A stretch of DNA of 64,000 nucleotides from NCBI RefSeq assembly GCF_900117455.1, contig NZ_FPHO01000003.1, positions 1,454,501 to 1,518,500 of the forward strand. Reading direction: 5' to 3'. Shown here piece after piece: positions 48,993 through 57,723 of this stretch (positions are counted from its first letter, which is position 1; each line of letters starts with the position of its first letter). The notes beneath the pieces are model-generated. The model worked only from the letters and a program-made list of their open reading frames with translations. It searched no databases and was not told where the DNA came from. Both the position numbers and the translations under genes were made by a program. The DNA comes from Hyphomicrobium sp. CS1GBMeth3. GTDB taxonomy: Bacteria > Pseudomonadota > Alphaproteobacteria > Rhizobiales > Hyphomicrobiaceae.

Positions 48993-49280
48993 GATAATCG
49001 TTCCCCCAAAAAAAGAGCGGTGCGCGCTAACGAACATTTTCCTCTGCCCTTTTGGGGGAGGCAAGGGTTCACGGGGTGGGTACGCTGCTTGTCGCCGGGC
49101 TTAGTGGCACAAAAGTACGTTGCTAGCGCGAAGCAATCCGCCTTAATTTGCCGTTGCGATCCGCAGCAGGCCCAGCAAGGTAGCCGCTCTGGATGTGACC
49201 GCAGCCAAAGACTGGGCTCTCGTCCATGGAGGCAGTCGTAGCTGAGTTGGGGACTTTGCTAAACGAGACGAGGGACCGAC

Positions 49281-49613
49281 ATGCCAGGATATTTCGAAGT
49301 CAAGAAGGCTGCCAACGGACAGCTCATGTTTAATCTGAAAGCCGCAAACAATCGGGTCGTGCTGACGAGCGAGACATATTCCTCGCGGGCGGCTTTGGAG
49401 ACCGGAATTGAGTCGGTTAAGAAAAACGCTGCAAGCGACAAGAACTTCGAGCGCAAAACCGCGACGAACGGAAAGCCCTATTTCATCCTGAAGTCCGGAA
49501 ACAACGGAAAGATCATCGGCAAGAGCGAACTCTACTCATCATCTAGTGCCGCAGAAAAGGGAGTGGCTGCGGTCACCTCGGCGGCTAGGGACGCGAGAAC
49601 GATCGAGATCTAG
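49281..49613 (+). CDS. DUF1508 (YegP-like) two-repeat protein
   Basis: This 110-residue protein has two similar halves. Each is a beta-beta-alpha unit starting with FEVKKAANGQLMFNLKAANN in the first and FERKTATNGKPYFILKSGNN in the second. The repeats are typical of YegP/DUF1508, small basic proteins of unknown role. A terminator follows. Confidence 0.92.
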   Translation: MPGYFEVKKAANGQLMFNLKAANNRVVLTSETYSSRAALETGIESVKKNAASDKNFERKTATNGKPYFILKSGNNGKIIGKSELYSSSSAAEKGVAAVTSAARDARTIEI

Positions 49614-49616
49614 GGA

Positions 49617-49640
49617 AGGCCGCCCCGGGGGGCGGCTTTT
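49617..49640 (+). terminator. Terminator after the DUF1508 gene
   Basis: GCCGCCCC (49619-49626) can pair with GGGGCGGC (49629-49636) in a compact stem whose tip opens into a small loop, followed by TTTT. Confidence 0.75.
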
Positions 49641-49705
49641 GCCGGTTTCATCCGTCACAGAACATCACTAGAATGAGCCCCACTTAAGGGACGGTGGGGG
49701 TGCGT

Positions 49706-50542
49706 ATGTCACAGTCGGCAACGGCGGTGGAAGGGGCGGATGCGGCCCTGCCCGAGGTCAAGCATGAGCGGACCGTTTATGCCGCGAGTGGCGGCCGCAA
49801 GACGGTCTTTTCCTTCATTTTCCTGATCCTGCTGCCCTTTTTCGCCAGCCTCCCGGCGATGATCTACATGCGCATCCAGAACGGCCTGTTCTTCGATGCG
49901 GTGGGCATCGGCATCGTGGCGGTGGCCTTTTCCATCCTCATGTTCCTGATCGTGATCGAGCTGCTCTTCTCGCTGCGCGCCCGTGTCGAGTTCGGTGAAA
50001 CGTCCGTGAAAATGACATTGCCGTCCGGCCGCGGCCCAACGCCCATGCTCCGCTATAAGAGCTATGAGATCCCCTATGATGAGGTGCAGACGGTCGAAAC
50101 GCGCCGCGAGATCTACGGCGGATCGCTGGTGCCCGTGCTTCTGAAGGGCGCCCGGCTGATCACCAAGGACGATAAGGCGGTTAAGATCGGCTACGTCAGC
50201 GAAGCCAACGTCGATCCGTGCTTCCCCTATGCCGAGATTGCAAAGCAGATCGCCGACCGGGCCCGCCTGCCCTTGATCGACCGCGGCAACGTGCGCCGTT
50301 CGTTCCGCCGCAAGTTCTTCGGCATCAAGGGAAGCCGCGTGAACGAGGTCGACGCGGTCGACGAAACGCAGATCGCCGAGTTGAACCGTTCCCATCACAA
50401 CGTGGTGATGGGCCTCGTGGGGGCGCTCGTCGTGCTGATTGCGATCGGCATCGTGGACGATCTCGCCAGCGAGACGCCGATCGGTCAAACGGCCTCCGCA
50501 GGGCTTCCTGTGTCGGGACAGATCGCCCCGCAAAAGAAGTAG
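49706..50542 (+). CDS. Hypothetical membrane protein with PH-like middle domain
   Basis: This protein of about 278 residues (ATG 49706; GTG 49694 possible) has two N-terminal helices (TVFSFIFLILLPFFASLPAM; IGIVAVAFSILMFLIVIELL). A beta-rich domain at about 95-185 (VEFGETSVKMTLPSG, IPYDEVQTVETRREIYGG) looks PH-like. A third helix near 235-255 follows. The topology suggests a soluble loop on one side of the membrane. No named family was recognised. Confidence 0.7.
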   Translation: MSQSATAVEGADAALPEVKHERTVYAASGGRKTVFSFIFLILLPFFASLPAMIYMRIQNGLFFDAVGIGIVAVAFSILMFLIVIELLFSLRARVEFGETSVKMTLPSGRGPTPMLRYKSYEIPYDEVQTVETRREIYGGSLVPVLLKGARLITKDDKAVKIGYVSEANVDPCFPYAEIAKQIADRARLPLIDRGNVRRSFRRKFFGIKGSRVNEVDAVDETQIAELNRSHHNVVMGLVGALVVLIAIGIVDDLASETPIGQTASAGLPVSGQIAPQKK

Positions 50543-50560
50543 CTGCACCCTGCTTTCGGC

Positions 50561-50872
50561 TTAATTCACGAAAATCCGAGCCGCCCGGCGCCGGCGCCCC
50601 GCGTATCCGCTCGCGAGAGACAGCGCGCCGAAGATGATGAAGGTCGGCACGTCGAGCAGCGGCGCGATCACGCGGTCCCAGAGCCAAGGGGCGAAAGCCT
50701 GCACGGCCTTCTGCGCGGCTTCAAAGGAATTAGGCCCGAGATCCTGCCAGTGGGCGCTGAGCGTCGTCCCCTCAAAGGGACCTGCGCCGTAGACCGCTGG
50801 CGTCGCGTCGAACACCAGGGCGATGGTGGCGACCAGGAGGAAGACAGCGGCAAGGAATCTGAAAACGACCAT
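50561..50872 (-). CDS. Small two-helix membrane protein
   Basis: This protein of about 103 residues starts MVVFRFLAAVFLLVATIALVF. A periplasmic-looking segment (GPFEGTTLSAHWQDLGPNSF) follows, then a second helix (VPTFIIFGALSLASGYAG) and a basic tail GRRRRAARI. It converges on the upstream membrane-protein gene and is divergent from tRNA-Ser. Confidence 0.65.
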   Translation of the reverse strand: MVVFRFLAAVFLLVATIALVFDATPAVYGAGPFEGTTLSAHWQDLGPNSFEAAQKAVQAFAPWLWDRVIAPLLDVPTFIIFGALSLASGYAGRRRRAARIFVN

Positions 50873-50984
50873 GCAATGCTCATTTTCGGGCTTGATCGAC
50901 CGATCACGTCGCCTCGTCGGACACAGCCCGCCGGATCGATCTAACACGAGTCCGCGAAAAAGAGGACGCCGCCGGCCAGCTCTG

Positions 50985-51012
50985 TTGCCTCTGGAGCCGT
51001 TCTGGGTATATT
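50985..51012 (+). promoter_or_regulatory. Promoter of tRNA-Ser
   Basis: TTGCCT (50985-50990), 16 bases, TATATT (51007-51012), ending 17 bases before the tRNA 5' end. Confidence 0.55.
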
Positions 51013-51029
51013 GCGCCGCTCCACTCCGG

Positions 51030-51119
51030 GGAGAGATGGCCGAGTGGTTGAAGGCGCACGCCTGGAACGCGTGTAGGCGGGCAACCGTCTCGTGGGTTCG
51101 AATCCCACTCTCTCCGCCA
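51030..51119 (+). tRNA. tRNA-Ser (anticodon GGA)
   Basis: A 7-bp acceptor stem pairs GGAGAGA (51030-51036) with TCTCTCC (51109-51115), and the 3' CCA is encoded at 51117-51119. The anticodon stem CACGC/GCGTG encloses the loop CTGGAAC with GGA at 51064-51066. A long variable arm and GGTTCGAATCC T-loop mark a class II serine tRNA reading UCC and UCU. Confidence 0.97.
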
Positions 51120-51629
51120 TAACCCATTGAAAATTCGAAATAAACGGGACGAGATGCGTCGCCAGACGCAGGTGCCCGGGCAGCCTGCGGATGAACACCC
51201 AGGCGGCCAACCGCACGCATGTGCGGTTCAGGTTTTCGGAGGATGAAATGGGTAATCTAAGAACAAGCCAGACATGCCGATCGAAAGCGGGACCAATCTG
51301 GCTGTGGCCGCCTATCGCGAACCTCAGCGAGCCTGCTTGGCAAGGCCCGACGGACTATAGAGGCGAATGAAGACAAACACGGCTTCCGCCATCACGCGAC
51401 GCATACGCACACCCCGAACCACGATCAACGATAACTTTTATAAGATAACATACAGAACTTGTCGATCATTGGGCTTGCGCCGCTTTTCCACAAGGGGTGG
51501 TGCAACGTATCGGCATCGTTGTTGCTCGTTCGGCCCGAATGGCCAAGGCGCGACCAAGCAGCGCCCAAATTGTGCGCGAACAGATGTGGAGTTGGGGGGA
51601 GGGAGCGCGCTGGGCGGGTGAGTGGGTGA
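51120..51629. other. 510-base noncoding gap between tRNA-Ser and the glycan genes
   Basis: No coding frame is supported. A perfect 8-bp stem AACCGCAC/GTGCGGTT with a GCAT loop lies at 51209-51228 and may end tRNA transcription. A markedly AT-rich pocket at about 51430-51465 (ACTTTTATAAGATAAC) could hold the promoter of the downstream operon. No integrase or repeat of the tRNA 3' end was found. Confidence 0.4.
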
Positions 51630-52583
51630 ATGCGTAGAGTTGCCGGTATCGTCACCTTCTGGCCCGACCTTGAGCAGCTGATGCCCCGTGTCGCCGCGCT
51701 TGCGTGCGCAAGCGAGCGCGTCGTCGTCTTCGCCAACTCTCCTGTTTCGCAGACCGACCGCGCGCGGCTTCTCGGCACGGGCGCTGGGGACGGCGGCATC
51801 GAGATCGTCCAGTCGCCCGACAACGTAGGGCTCGGAAGGGCTTACAATCACATTCTGCAATATGCGCAGGCGCGTGGCGCTGACGCGGTGCTCCTGGCAG
51901 ATCAGGACTCCGACATCGAGCCCGAGACCGTGGAAGTGCTCGCCGCCCGGATGGTCGAGCTCACGGCTGCGGGGCATCGGGTGGCCGTTGTTGGCGCGCT
52001 CCCTGTCGCGCCTGACGGATCGCCGACGCGTTTCAAAACGACGCGCCTCTTTGAACGCAGCGTCGGTTCGGACCTACCGAACACCCAGGCCGTCGATTTC
52101 GCCATATCGTCAGGCTCGCTTGTTTCGCTCGCGGCGTACGAGGCAGTCGGGCCGTTCCGCGAGGATTTTTTCATCGACGCCATCGACATCGAGTGGTGCT
52201 TCCGGGCATGGCACGCGGGGCTTTCATGCTGGACGGCGATGGACGCTCCGATGCCGCATCGCCTTGGCCAAGGCGGCCTGGAGATACCGCTCACGAGGCT
52301 GAAGCTGGCTCAGCAGCCGCCTTCGCGCCTTTACACGTATGTCCGCAATCAGGTCCGTATGCTTGGCCTGCGTCACGTGCCGATGCGTTGGAAGCTCAAG
52401 ATCCTTCCCTACATCGGGTTGCAGGCCGCCGCGTACGCGCTGAAGGGGAATAAAAGACGCGCATCGCTGTCTGCCATCGGCCGCGGATTTCGTGACGGTA
52501 TCAGGCTCGCACTTAGGGAACCCGGCAACAGCGTGAGCCCTGCGGCTGACGCAAGCGGAACCGCTCCGCTGGAAAAGACATGA
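51630..52583 (+). CDS. GT2 glycosyltransferase, rhamnosyltransferase-like
   Basis: This 317-residue GT-A protein has VAGIVTFWPD at the N-terminus. The nucleotide-sugar loop is QSPDNVGLGRAYNHIL and the metal motif is in LLADQDSDIEP. The acceptor-side segment is FFIDAIDIEWCFRAW with the catalytic ED-like acidic residues. It resembles rhamnosyltransferases of surface polysaccharides. It ends in an ATGATG overlap with the next GT2 gene. Confidence 0.88.
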   Translation: MRRVAGIVTFWPDLEQLMPRVAALACASERVVVFANSPVSQTDRARLLGTGAGDGGIEIVQSPDNVGLGRAYNHILQYAQARGADAVLLADQDSDIEPETVEVLAARMVELTAAGHRVAVVGALPVAPDGSPTRFKTTRLFERSVGSDLPNTQAVDFAISSGSLVSLAAYEAVGPFREDFFIDAIDIEWCFRAWHAGLSCWTAMDAPMPHRLGQGGLEIPLTRLKLAQQPPSRLYTYVRNQVRMLGLRHVPMRWKLKILPYIGLQAAAYALKGNKRRASLSAIGRGFRDGIRLALREPGNSVSPAADASGTAPLEKT

Positions 52584-53686
52584 TGCAGCCGCCCCGCACT
52601 TACAGCCCGAGCATCTCGGTGGTCATCCCACTGTACAACGGCGCCGACCACATCGCGCGCGCTCTCGATGGCGTCTTCGCCCAGACCGTGCTTCCGCGCG
52701 AGGTGATCATCGTCGACGACGGCTCCGAGGACGACGGCGCAGATCGTGTGAGAGATCTCGAGTCGCCCGTGCCTCTTCACATCCACGCACAGCCTAACGC
52801 TGGCCAATCCGCCGCCCGCAATCGCGGCGTGAGCCTCGCGACGGGGGATTGGATCGCATTCCTCGACCAGGACGACATATGGCGGCCTCGGCACCTCGAA
52901 AAGCTGCACCAAGCAGGCTCGGCCCTCGCCACGGCTCCGGCAACCTCCGAACCAGGCTGGGTCTACGCCAACGTCGATCTCGTAGATGCCGAGGATCACA
53001 TCATTCAGCCGTCGCTGTTGCACAGCCGCCCGGGATCCCATCCGAAGGGGAGCGTGCTCGACTGCCTGCGCTACGACATGTTCGTCTTGCCCTCGGCCGC
53101 GCTGGTGTCGCGCCGCGCGCTGAAGGCCGTCGACGGTTTCGACATTGAGCTCAAAGGGTATGAGGACGACGACCTGTTCTCGCGCCTGATGCGGGCGGGC
53201 TATACGCACGGTTTCGTCGATGAGCCCCTGGTGATGTATCGGTTCCACGATGCGTCGTCGTCGCGCTCGGCCGCGATGGTGCGGTCGCTTATGCTCTATG
53301 CCGAAAAGCTTCTGACGGCGTTTCCGAACGAGCCTAAAACCGGTTCCTATCCTGCGCGCGATATCGTGGCGCCACGTTTTCGTCGCGCGCTCCTCGCCGC
53401 CCATGCGCGCGCCGTGCTCAGAAATGATGGAGAGTCGCTGGAGGCCGTGAAGGAAGCAACTGAGCGGTTGAGGCCTCATCTGTCGGCGCGCGCGTATTGG
53501 ACGATGAGAGGCCTCATGCGTGCCCTCTCGCACACTGTGCCGGCGAAGGCAGGCCTGCGCATTGGCAGATGGTTGCACGGCGCGGCGCGCGAGCCGTGGC
53601 GACGTTCCGCAGGTGGCGGGTTGACTCTGGAGGCGACCTTGGCATCTTCCTCGGGGGAGCGAGATCAGCGTTCGCATGGGCCGTAG
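52580..53686 (+). CDS. GT2 glycosyltransferase
   Basis: This 368-residue GT-A protein has SISVVIPLYNGADHIARAL, then VIIVDDGSEDDGADRV, QPNAGQSAARNRGVSLA and the metal-binding FLDQDDIWRP. The GYEDDDLFSRLMRAGY segment holds the catalytic base region. The C-terminal 90 residues are helical and basic. It starts on the previous gene's stop and overlaps the next gene by 11 bases, indicating a tightly packed operon. Confidence 0.9.
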   Translation: MMQPPRTYSPSISVVIPLYNGADHIARALDGVFAQTVLPREVIIVDDGSEDDGADRVRDLESPVPLHIHAQPNAGQSAARNRGVSLATGDWIAFLDQDDIWRPRHLEKLHQAGSALATAPATSEPGWVYANVDLVDAEDHIIQPSLLHSRPGSHPKGSVLDCLRYDMFVLPSAALVSRRALKAVDGFDIELKGYEDDDLFSRLMRAGYTHGFVDEPLVMYRFHDASSSRSAAMVRSLMLYAEKLLTAFPNEPKTGSYPARDIVAPRFRRALLAAHARAVLRNDGESLEAVKEATERLRPHLSARAYWTMRGLMRALSHTVPAKAGLRIGRWLHGAAREPWRRSAGGGLTLEATLASSSGERDQRSHGP

Positions 53687-54464
53687 ACGATCACGTAGCA
53701 CGAGATGGATTTGGCTCGGCCTGGCCGGTATCGGCGGGGCCGCGTTTGGGTCGTACCTGGCGCAGATGTTCCTGGCGGCGGAGCCGGCCGATACGACCTG
53801 GTACATGGAGCGCAGGTTCGATTTCGGCCGCTATGGATCCGGCACCAGCATCACGCGTGAGGGCTGGCGGGAAGACGAATCCGTGACTTGGATGGACGCG
53901 GCCAGCGCATCCCTCGCAGTTCCGGTTGAAAAGGAAAACGACCGTCTCGTCGTCATCCTCAAGGGTATGCTCCCGAAAGGCCGAGAATCGACGCGCGTCG
54001 AGCTCTATGCGGATAAGACGCTACTCCAGACATGGCAAACCGATCCCGACACATCCTCGTTCAGCCGCATTTTCAAGATCCCGAGCAGTGCCATTCGATC
54101 GCAAACGGTTCCCCTTGCCTTGCGATCCCAAGGTGAGGCCAAGCTGGGTTTGACGTCATTGGAGGTGATTGAGTTCAACGAAGTCGGCTCCTACAAAGGC
54201 ACGCTGGATAACTGCGCGCGCGATGGTGTGCAGGGATGGGCGGTGGCAGACGGCATGGCAAGCCACGTCGCCATTCTGGTCGACGACCGGCCGGCAAGAG
54301 GGCTGTTGGCGGCGATGCAGCGTCCCGACCTTGCACGCGAGCAACTGCCGATCGACGCCGGATTCAAATTCACGTTCGCCGAGCCGCTCGCTCCGGGCTC
54401 TGTGGTCAAGGTTGTGCAAGCCAACGGCAAGCGCGTAAGCCGATCGCCGTGCACGGTGAAGTGA
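53676..54464 (+). CDS. Membrane-anchored beta-sandwich protein, putative glycan-binding
   Basis: This 262-residue protein has one N-terminal anchor (WIWLGLAGIGGAAFGSYLA). Residues about 60-165 show the REGWREDESVTWMDAASASL opening and LGLTSLEVIEF closing of a jelly-roll domain seen beside bacterial glycosyltransferases. Residues about 173-260 (YKGTLDNCARDGVQGWAVAD and on) resemble the GWA-type module of glycan enzymes. It lies between two GTs and an ABC exporter, so it may bind the polysaccharide. Function is inference. Confidence 0.65.
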   Translation: MGRRRSRSTRWIWLGLAGIGGAAFGSYLAQMFLAAEPADTTWYMERRFDFGRYGSGTSITREGWREDESVTWMDAASASLAVPVEKENDRLVVILKGMLPKGRESTRVELYADKTLLQTWQTDPDTSSFSRIFKIPSSAIRSQTVPLALRSQGEAKLGLTSLEVIEFNEVGSYKGTLDNCARDGVQGWAVADGMASHVAILVDDRPARGLLAAMQRPDLAREQLPIDAGFKFTFAEPLAPGSVVKVVQANGKRVSRSPCTVK

Positions 54465-54485
54465 AGGCGCGAGGAAAACACCCAT

Positions 54486-55274
54486 ATGCTGGCCGTTACG
54501 CAAAGCGCTCTTTCCGATATTCGCGCAGGCTTCCGTCTGCGGCGGGTATGGCTCGCGCTTGCAGGCGAGGACATCGGAGATCAGCACAAGAGCACCGTCC
54601 TCGGCCCCCTGTGGCTGCTCTTCAATTACCTGGCTTTCGCGGGCGTCTTTATCTTCATCTTCAATACCGGCGACGGCTCGCCGCATTATGCGGCCCACGT
54701 CGCAACGGGCCTGCTCGTCTGGTTCTTCATCATGGAGACGCTGACGCTCAGCGTGTCTCTGTTCGTGCGCGAGGAGAGCTTCATTAAAGGCACCACGCTT
54801 CCCCTCACGGTCTACGTCATGCGCCTAACCATGCAGTCGACCATCCGTGCGGGATATGCGTCTGTTGGCTGCCTCGGCATCCTGGCGCTCAGCGGTACGC
54901 CCGTCACAGCAGCGTGGGCATGGGCCCTTGTCGGCATCCTGCTCATCCTCGTGACCACGCCCGCCGCGATCACGGTCTTTGCGTTCCTCGGCGCCTACTT
55001 TCCCGACAGCCAGTTCATCGTCAACAACGTCATGCGCGTCGGCATGTTCTTGACGCCGGTGTTCTGGAGCTATGACGGCTCCGACGGCATCCGCCACATC
55101 TTCTACTGGTGGAATCCGTTCACCTACTTCCTCGACGTCGTGCGGGTGCCGATTGTATCGGGCGCGTTTCCGGCGTACGCACTGGCGGTCTGCGCGGCCA
55201 TTTGCATCTTGGCCTGGACATTCGCCATCGCGCTGCTCGGGCGCTACCGCAAACAAGTTGTCTTTATGCTCTAA
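54486..55274 (+). CDS. ABC-2 polysaccharide export permease (Wzm/KpsM-like)
   Basis: This 262-residue protein has six membrane helices. The N-terminal DIGDQHKSTVLGPLWLLFNY is the permease signature of ABC-2 polysaccharide exporters, and FWSYDGSDGIRHIFYWWNPFTYFLDVVR is the typical C-terminal loop. It forms the channel for an undecaprenyl-linked glycan. It is coupled to the ATPase gene by a one-base overlap (TAATG). Confidence 0.93.
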   Translation: MLAVTQSALSDIRAGFRLRRVWLALAGEDIGDQHKSTVLGPLWLLFNYLAFAGVFIFIFNTGDGSPHYAAHVATGLLVWFFIMETLTLSVSLFVREESFIKGTTLPLTVYVMRLTMQSTIRAGYASVGCLGILALSGTPVTAAWAWALVGILLILVTTPAAITVFAFLGAYFPDSQFIVNNVMRVGMFLTPVFWSYDGSDGIRHIFYWWNPFTYFLDVVRVPIVSGAFPAYALAVCAAICILAWTFAIALLGRYRKQVVFML

Positions 55275-56002
55275 TGGTTTCGATCAACGCCGATAACGTC
55301 AGGCTTGTGTACCGCCTGCGCGCCAAGCTTTCGCTTGCGCTGCAGCGACCGAGGATGCCCACGGGTGGAAGCATCGAGCTCAAGGGCGGCACGCCGCTCG
55401 TAACCGCACTTGATGGCGTGAGCTTCTCGCTCAGGGCCGGCGACAGGCTTGGCCTCGTCGGCGCCAATGGCTCCGGAAAGACCACGCTGCTGAAGGTGCT
55501 GTACGGAATCTACGAGCCGACCTCTGGCCACATCGAAACGGCCGGTCGCGTGGATGCGCTGTTCAACATCTATCTCGGTTTCAGGCAGGAGGCGACGGGA
55601 CGGCGCAACATCGTCCTGCGCGGGCTCATCAACGGCTGGAGCGAGCAGGAAATCGAAAGTCGCATGGAGGACATCATCGCCTTCAGCGAGGTTGGCGAGT
55701 TCATCGACGTGCCGATCAAGGCCTACAGCCAAGGCATGGCCGCGCGGCTGGCGTTTTCCGTCGCGACCAGCCTCGAGCCGGAGATCCTCTTGATGGACGA
55801 ATGGATCGGCGCCGGCGACCCGGCATTTCAGGAGAAGGCGCGGGCGCGCATGAACGAGCTGGCGGAGAGAGCCGGCATCATCGTCCTCGCCAGCCACAAC
55901 CATGCGCTGATCAAACGGACCTGCAACCTGATCCTCGAGCTGGAGAAGGGAAAGGTGAAATCGTTCCTTCCCGCCACCGAATGGTTCGAGAAGGACAAGT
56001 GA
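55274..56002 (+). CDS. ABC polysaccharide export ATPase (Wzt/KpsT-like, short form)
   Basis: This 242-residue ATPase has Walker A GANGSGKTT, signature YSQGMAARLAFSVA and Walker B ILLMDEWIGAGD. The chain ends soon after the D-loop/H-loop region (VLASHNHALIK), so it lacks the C-terminal carbohydrate-binding domain of Wzt proteins. It powers export through the upstream permease. Confidence 0.94.
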   Translation: MVSINADNVRLVYRLRAKLSLALQRPRMPTGGSIELKGGTPLVTALDGVSFSLRAGDRLGLVGANGSGKTTLLKVLYGIYEPTSGHIETAGRVDALFNIYLGFRQEATGRRNIVLRGLINGWSEQEIESRMEDIIAFSEVGEFIDVPIKAYSQGMAARLAFSVATSLEPEILLMDEWIGAGDPAFQEKARARMNELAERAGIIVLASHNHALIKRTCNLILELEKGKVKSFLPATEWFEKDK

Positions 56003-56033
56003 AGCCCGGCGTGCAGCCGGACTCCTGCGTCGG

Positions 56034-57431
56034 TTACGTCGGAAGATAGCTCATCCCGAGCGCGGTGAGCGCACAGGCCGCAAGCGTTGGAACCATGCCG
56101 GTCTTGAATCGCAGCATGGCGATCATCGCTGCAGCAGAAAGTAGCGCCGCGCGCCAATCGATCGAGGCGAGCACGGGCAGATCCGGACCGACGCCGAAGA
56201 TATCGAACGTGTGCACCTCCCGGAACACGACGTGCAACCCGAACCAGACGGCAAGGTTCATGATCACGCCGACGATCGCCGCCGTGATCGCGGACAGGGC
56301 AGCCGAGATCGTCTGATTACCGCGTAGCGCTTCGATGTAAGGAGCACCGAGGAAGATCCACAGGAAGCAGGGCGCAAACGTCACCCACGTCGTGAGAAGC
56401 GCGCCGAGGCCGCCAGCAAGGAGAGGTTCGAGTGCGCCCGGCGCACGATAGGCGGCGAGGAAGCCGACGAACTGCAGGACCAGGATCAGTGGCCCCGGCG
56501 TTGTCTCCGCAAGACCGAGACCGTCAACCATTTCGCCAGGCGCGAGCCAGCCGAACGTGTCGACGGCGGCCTGCGCTACGTAGGCGAGCACAGCATAGGC
56601 GCCGCCGAAGGTGACGACGGCCATCGTGCTGAAGAACGCGCCGGCCTGCGTCCAAACGGATGAGGACCCTGTCAGCAACCACAGCAGCAGCACCGGCCCC
56701 AGCCATACAGGCAGCCAGATCGCGAGCACCGTGAAGGCGCGTCGCCGCGATGGCTTGATATGCTCGAGCTCTCCGCGCTCGAACATGACGTCAATCGCGC
56801 CCTTGACGTCGGGTGCCGTATTGTTTCCGCCGTGCCCGCCCGCAAGAAACAGGTGCGGAGCCTGCCGGCCGCCGATCCAGCCCACAAGGCCGGCGACGAG
56901 GATAATGAGCGGAAACGGAATCCGAAACACATAGATGCCGATGAACGCCGCAACGGCGATCGCGACCATGGCGTCGTTCTTGAGCGCGCGTCGCCCGATG
57001 CGCAGCAAGGCTTCCACCACAATGGCCAGCACCGCCGCCTTGACGCCGAAGAACAGTGTCTCGATCAGTGGCACGTCGCGATAGATGACATAGAGGACGC
57101 TGAGTCCCAGCATCACGAGCGCGCCTGGCAGCACGAACAGCAACCCCGCGACGAGGCCACCTGCCGTCCGGTGCATCAGCCAGCCGATATAGGTTGCAAG
57201 CTGCTGCGCCTCGGGGCCAGGCAGCAACATGCAGTAGTTGAGCGCGTGCAGGAAACGCTGCTCGCCGATCCAGCGGCGCTCTTCCACCAGCTCCTTGTGC
57301 ATCAGCGCGATCTGGCCCGCAGGCCCGCCGAAGCTCAGAAGCCCGATTCTGGCCCAGACCCGGACGGCCTCGGCAAAGGTAGGAACTTGAAGCGGACGCG
57401 TGTGCGTATCCGTGCTCGATGGTGCGTTCAT
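56034..57431 (-). CDS. chrA: Chromate transporter ChrA
   Basis: This 465-residue long-chain CHR protein has two homologous halves and about 12 helices. The first half carries LLSFGGPAGQIALMHKE and MLLPGPEAQQLATYIGW. The second has TFGGAYAVLAYVAQAAV and GLAETTPGPLILVLQFVG. It extrudes chromate. It lies opposite the glycan operon, 32 bases after its last gene, and interrupts the glycan region. Confidence 0.94.
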   Translation of the reverse strand: MNAPSSTDTHTRPLQVPTFAEAVRVWARIGLLSFGGPAGQIALMHKELVEERRWIGEQRFLHALNYCMLLPGPEAQQLATYIGWLMHRTAGGLVAGLLFVLPGALVMLGLSVLYVIYRDVPLIETLFFGVKAAVLAIVVEALLRIGRRALKNDAMVAIAVAAFIGIYVFRIPFPLIILVAGLVGWIGGRQAPHLFLAGGHGGNNTAPDVKGAIDVMFERGELEHIKPSRRRAFTVLAIWLPVWLGPVLLLWLLTGSSSVWTQAGAFFSTMAVVTFGGAYAVLAYVAQAAVDTFGWLAPGEMVDGLGLAETTPGPLILVLQFVGFLAAYRAPGALEPLLAGGLGALLTTWVTFAPCFLWIFLGAPYIEALRGNQTISAALSAITAAIVGVIMNLAVWFGLHVVFREVHTFDIFGVGPDLPVLASIDWRAALLSAAAMIAMLRFKTGMVPTLAACALTALGMSYLPT

Positions 57432-57723
57432 CGCCGCCTCCGTTATACGCGCATGGAGAGAGGAGCGCTCTGCGGTCGCAGAGATCCGGCACCGTCGACG
57501 TACGCGCGCGGAGCGCCTGCATCGAGCATCGGTGACGAAGGAATAATGACGGATTGATCAGAACGATCTGTGACAGACAAAAGCATAGGCGCCCACCCCT
57601 TACGTTGGGAACATGGACGCGAACTTTGGGCTGTCGCCTGGAGGGGTAGTCGCGAGTGACCCCTGACCGACAGCTATATCCCGTTTTGTGGGCGGTGCAA
57701 GGCGGTACGGGCAGAGGGAGCGG

